A stretch of 64,000 nucleotides of DNA from Bacillus sp. AFS029637. Lineage in GTDB: Bacteria; Bacillota; Bacilli; Bacillales; Bacillaceae_G. Made by a program: the position numbers and the translations under genes. The number at the start of each line of letters is the position of its first letter. The stretch's first letter is position 1. The notes beneath the pieces are model-generated. The model was given only the letters and a program-made list of their open reading frames with translations, did not search any database and was not told the origin of the DNA. The stretch covers positions 236,829-300,828 of the forward strand of contig NZ_NUPZ01000022.1 of NCBI RefSeq assembly GCF_002584985.1, read 5' to 3'. Shown here piece after piece: positions 61,039 through 64,000 of this stretch.

Positions 61039-61881
61039 ATGCAAAAAATTAAAATTGTAACAGATTCAACAGCAGATTTATCACAAGAGGTAATTGAGAA
61101 GTATGACATTCATGTTCTACCATTATCAATCTCTGTAAATGGACAAACATATTTAGATCGCGTTGATCTACAACCAGATGAATTTATTGAAGAGATGGCA
61201 AAATCAGAAGAATTACCAAAAACATCACAACCAGCTATGGGTACATTTGTAGAAATGTACGAAAAGCTAGGGGAAGATGGGAGCGAAGTATTATCCATCC
61301 ATATGACAGGTGGAATGAGTGGTACTGTTGCAACAGCAAATAGTGCTGCATCAATGACCGATACAAAAGTAACAGTTGTTGATTCTCAGTTCATTAGCCA
61401 TGCATTAGCATATCAAGTTATTGAAGCAGCGAAAATGGCAAAAGAAGAGCGCTCACTAGAAGATATTTTAAACCGAATTGATGAAGTGAGAAAAAACACT
61501 CGCTTATATGTAGTCGTAGATACATTGGAGAACTTAGTAAAGGGCGGACGTATTGGTAAAGGAAAAGCATTTATTGGTTCTTTACTGAATATCAAACCAA
61601 TTGCAAACCTCGATGGTGGAGCATACAATCCAGTGACAAAAGTTCGTAGTCAAGGGCAGATTGTAAAGACGTTAACAAAATTATTTGAGCAAGATACAGC
61701 TGGAAAAGTTGTGAAAGCTGTTGGGATTCCTCATGCAAAAGCAATTCCGTTAGCTGAAAGTATGAAAGCAGCGATTGAAAAAGCGAGTGGATTTGCACAA
61801 TCTGAAATATTCTATACAACTCCAGTTATTAGTACTCATACAGGTCCAGGCGCAATTGGATTTATGTATTTAGCAGAGTAA
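61039..61881 (+). CDS. DegV-family fatty-acid-binding protein
   Basis: The 280-residue protein begins MQKIKIVTDSTADLSQEV, the DegV hallmark, and has PKTSQPAMGTFVEMYEKL, IHMTGGMSGTVATANSAA and VVDTLENLVKGGRIGKGKAFIG. DegV/FakB proteins bind a fatty acid between two domains and present it to the kinase FakA for phosphorylation. I use ATG 61039; a TTG at 61018 has a stronger ribosome site (AAGGAGA) and would add seven residues. It is closed by a terminator. Confidence 0.92.
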   Translation: MQKIKIVTDSTADLSQEVIEKYDIHVLPLSISVNGQTYLDRVDLQPDEFIEEMAKSEELPKTSQPAMGTFVEMYEKLGEDGSEVLSIHMTGGMSGTVATANSAASMTDTKVTVVDSQFISHALAYQVIEAAKMAKEERSLEDILNRIDEVRKNTRLYVVVDTLENLVKGGRIGKGKAFIGSLLNIKPIANLDGGAYNPVTKVRSQGQIVKTLTKLFEQDTAGKVVKAVGIPHAKAIPLAESMKAAIEKASGFAQSEIFYTTPVISTHTGPGAIGFMYLAE

Positions 61882-61882
61882 T

Positions 61883-61917
61883 AAAAAAGCTACTTGAATA
61901 TTTCAAGTAGCTTTTTT
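61883..61917. terminator. Terminator of the DegV gene
   Basis: AAAAAAGCTACTTGA and TCAAGTAGCTTTTTT form a perfect stem with a short loop; usable in both directions. Confidence 0.9.
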
Positions 61918-61999
61918 ATGTGAAGAGCACGTAAGAAATAAGAAGAGCTATACAGGCACTACCGCTAATGATATAGCGAATCTGCAAATATTCATTCAT
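61916..61999 (-). CDS. 27-residue single-helix membrane peptide
   Basis: On the minus strand, AAAGGGTG lies 6 bases before an ATG opening 27 codons: MNEYLQIRYIISGSACIALL followed by ISYVLFT. It is one hydrophobic helix with a short polar N-terminus, ending at the bidirectional terminator. Translation is plausible from the ribosome site and the tight fit to the terminator. The partner is unknown. Confidence 0.45.
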   Translation of the reverse strand: MNEYLQIRYIISGSACIALLISYVLFT

Positions 62000-62059
62000 A
62001 GAAAACACCCTTTATGATTTTCTATAGTATATGATGGGTGCAAGAAATAAGTAGTTCCG

Positions 62060-63034
62060 TTATACATGTAACGTTTCAATTTTTTCATTTACGTGTGTAT
62101 CATTTGTTACATTACTGTAAGTGAAAGTTTGGCCTAAAAAGAGAACATGCAGTTGTTCCCATGGTAACATACGTAAATTCCAGTTGTTTCGAAGTCTAGT
62201 TATTGCCTCACGAGGTGTTTCATCTGCGAGTGCGAAAGCTCCGTAGTGCATGGGAATAAAATGCGTAGCCTTTAAATCTAAATAAGCTTGCACTGCCTCT
62301 TCGGGTGAAACATGAGATACTTTCATAAACCATTCTGGCTCATAAGCGCCAATTGGCATAAGAGCAATATCAATTGAAAATCGCTTACCAATCTCTTTAA
62401 AGCCTTGGAAATAGCCACTGTCACCGCAATAATAAATGGTTTCTGTCGTGTTCGTATTATCAATAATCCATCCACCCCAGTGGGAAGTGTTCATATCAAA
62501 TAAGGATCTTCTCGTCCAGTGTTGTGCAGGGACGAAGTGGAAAGCTACTTCATGAATGGTTATGCTTTCCCACCAGTTGTATTCTTCAACCTGTGTGAAC
62601 TTTTTACGAGTAAATAATTTTTTTAGTCCGATAGGTACAAGGTATAGAACATCATCATTTAGCTGACGAAGTGTTGAAAAATCTAAATGATCATAATGAC
62701 CGTGTGAAATAAGGACGATATCAATTTTAGGTAATTCTTTTATAGAAAGTCCAGGTTCTGTAAGTCTTGGAACTAGCTTTAATTTATTGGCCCATACTGG
62801 GTCTGTTAATATATTAAGTCCATTCGTTTGGATAAGAAAAGTGGAATGCCCAATCCATGTGACAGTCGTTTTTGTAATATTACTTTGCAAAAATGCATTT
62901 TGTTTAACGGGTGATTGTTCTACTAAGAAAGAAAAATCTTTTTTGTTCTGCTTTCGTTCTTTACGCCATCGTAAAAAAGAACGAATTGGTTTTTTTGTGC
63001 TAACATTATCCATATTTTCATAGCGCTTTGCCAT
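62060..63034 (-). CDS. Metallo-beta-lactamase-fold hydrolase (NAPE-PLD/RomA-like)
   Basis: The 324-residue protein has the MBL metal motif ISHGHYDHLD (HxHxDH), a strand WIGHSTFLIQTNGLNILTDPVW before it, and the later YYCGDSGYF and FIPMHYGAF (metal Asp and His). The N-terminal 40 residues are very basic (RWRKERKQNKK). This branch includes NAPE-hydrolysing phospholipase D and RomA; the substrate here is unknown. The start is ATG 63034, 6 bases after GAGGTGATGTTC. Single gene. Confidence 0.9.
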   Translation of the reverse strand: MAKRYENMDNVSTKKPIRSFLRWRKERKQNKKDFSFLVEQSPVKQNAFLQSNITKTTVTWIGHSTFLIQTNGLNILTDPVWANKLKLVPRLTEPGLSIKELPKIDIVLISHGHYDHLDFSTLRQLNDDVLYLVPIGLKKLFTRKKFTQVEEYNWWESITIHEVAFHFVPAQHWTRRSLFDMNTSHWGGWIIDNTNTTETIYYCGDSGYFQGFKEIGKRFSIDIALMPIGAYEPEWFMKVSHVSPEEAVQAYLDLKATHFIPMHYGAFALADETPREAITRLRNNWNLRMLPWEQLHVLFLGQTFTYSNVTNDTHVNEKIETLHV

Positions 63035-63369
63035 GAACATCACCTCATTTAAAATCGTTGTATTTGTATTGTACCGAAATGTTGTTAAGGAATACAGCGA
63101 AAAACATGGATTAATGTTAAAGGAATTGTTAAAAAATAGGGGGATGTATTTACAAAATTAACAATAAAATTAGTTTTGCAAATACTATTTCGAGAGATAA
63201 TAGTGAAAAAATATATTTTGTCTAGTAATTCGCTTGAAATAAAGAAGTAACATACGTAAATTCGTACGATTTCGTGAACAAATGAAGTAAACAATTTTCT
63301 CGTAGTGTTTTCTTTTGTTATGATAAACATAGCCTATTTAAATTTAGGATAGAGAAAAGAGGTTTATAA
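63035..63369. other. Intergenic region between divergent MBL and Sco genes
   Basis: AT-rich DNA containing both promoters. I see no gene or clear operator. Confidence 0.4.
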
Positions 63370-63957
63370 ATGAAGCGTTATCAAAAAATAATTGGTCTTA
63401 TGGTTGTATTTTGTCTCTTTGTACTTGCTGGATGTAGTGGATCGGGTTCAAAGCTTCGTAAACCATTAAATTGGGATTTAGAAACTTTCCAGTTCACAAA
63501 TCAAGATGGAAAGCCATTTGGTACAAAAGATTTAAAAGGAAAAGTTTGGGTTGCAGATTTCATGTTCACAAACTGTCAAACAGTTTGTCCACCAATGACG
63601 GCTAATATGGCGAAATTACAAAAAATGGCGAAGGAAGAGAAATTAGACGTTCAGTTTGTATCATTTAGCGTAGACCCTGACCTTGATAAGCCAGAAAACT
63701 TGAAAGCTTTCATTCAAAAGTTTACAGAAGATACAAGTAACTGGAACTTGTTAACAGGTTATTCGTTAGAAGATATTACAAAGTTTTCAAAAGATAATTT
63801 CCAATCACTTGTAGATAAACCAGAGAATGGTCAAGTTATACATGGAACATCATTTTATTTAATTGATCAAAACGGTAAAGTGATGAAGAAGTATAATGGT
63901 ATTAGTAACACGCCGTACGAAGACATTATACGTGATATGAAGCGATTAGCGGATTAA
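63370..63957 (+). CDS. Sco1/SenC-family copper chaperone lipoprotein
   Basis: The 195-residue lipoprotein has a lipobox in VLAGCSGSGS (Cys22) and a thioredoxin-like Sco domain: copper ligands in MFTNCQTVCPPM (Cys69 and Cys73) and VIHGTSFYLID (His158). Sco proteins deliver copper to the CuA centre of cytochrome c oxidase outside the membrane. It corresponds to B. subtilis YpmQ. AGAGG precedes the ATG. It is closed by a terminator near the window edge. Confidence 0.94.
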   Translation: MKRYQKIIGLMVVFCLFVLAGCSGSGSKLRKPLNWDLETFQFTNQDGKPFGTKDLKGKVWVADFMFTNCQTVCPPMTANMAKLQKMAKEEKLDVQFVSFSVDPDLDKPENLKAFIQKFTEDTSNWNLLTGYSLEDITKFSKDNFQSLVDKPENGQVIHGTSFYLIDQNGKVMKKYNGISNTPYEDIIRDMKRLAD

Positions 63958-63987
63958 AAAGAAGGGTGCAAAGCACCCTTCTTTTTC
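63956..63987 (+). terminator. Terminator of the Sco gene
   Basis: AAAAAGAAGGGTGC and GCACCCTTCTTTTT form a perfect stem with a 3-nt loop. Confidence 0.9.
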
Positions 63988-64000
63988 AGGCTGTGGAGAA

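Overview
This window looks like chromosome of a low-GC, endospore-forming Firmicute, most likely a member of the Bacillus cereus group. The evidence is the AT-rich sequence with strong AGGAGG-type ribosome binding sites, a SpoVS-family gene, the BrxA/CvfC/DUF393 neighbourhood, a YpjP-ThyA-DHFR neighbourhood, T-box-controlled secondary aminoacyl-tRNA synthetases (ArgS, a type-2 IleS, an archaeal-type AspRS), and a 150-bp structured element flanked by TTTAT that fits the cereus-group repeat bcr1. No rRNA, tRNA, CRISPR array, insertion-sequence transposase or intact prophage was found.

Layout. 1-7.5 kb: nitrosative-stress repair (scdA, cut by the window edge, with an Fnr/Crp-like box), an Excalibur-domain membrane protein, small hypothetical genes, a secreted lipase, a SpoVS paralogue, a YolD-like gene, and long non-coding stretches holding two copies of an 80-nt palindromic repeat. 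7.6-15.7 kb: housekeeping and redox genes (HD hydrolase, ABC-F ATPase, Bax1-I membrane protein, ssbB, cvfC, DUF393, brxA, methyltransferase) plus one divergent gene with helix-hairpin-helix glycosylase-like residues. 15.7-37.3 kb: an amino-acid-charging region in which four T-box leaders control argS (specifier CGC), ileS (ATC), aspS (GAC) and an NSS-family transporter (CTC). Among them lie a giant TPR protein with an embedded C39-type cysteine protease domain, a secreted zinc protease and an orphan OppB/OppC-like permease pair. 37-52 kb: small metabolic and housekeeping genes (nucleotidyltransferase, HAD phosphatases, methyltransferases, GntP permease with an iron alcohol dehydrogenase, racemase, acetyltransferases, Ecs-like ABC transporter), with three decayed genes (trmO with an in-frame stop, a VOC gene, and an XRE-regulator stub). 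52-64 kb: thyA-dfrA, a low-affinity-type penicillin-binding protein, an azoreductase with a clear promoter/operator, plsC, hemolysin III, tatA-tatC, DegV and a Sco copper chaperone.

The most unusual observation is between the aspS T-box terminator and the aspS start codon. A perfect 11-nt Shine-Dalgarno sequence precedes a short GTG-started reading frame whose first codons are five Asp, three Asn, Val, Asn, Lys, Asn. It overlaps the start of aspS out of frame. The downstream enzyme is of the archaeal AspRS type, which often charges both tRNA-Asp and tRNA-Asn, so this looks like a second, translation-based amino-acid sensor in series with the T-box. I found no published precedent in memory, and the low complexity of the stretch is the main reason for caution.
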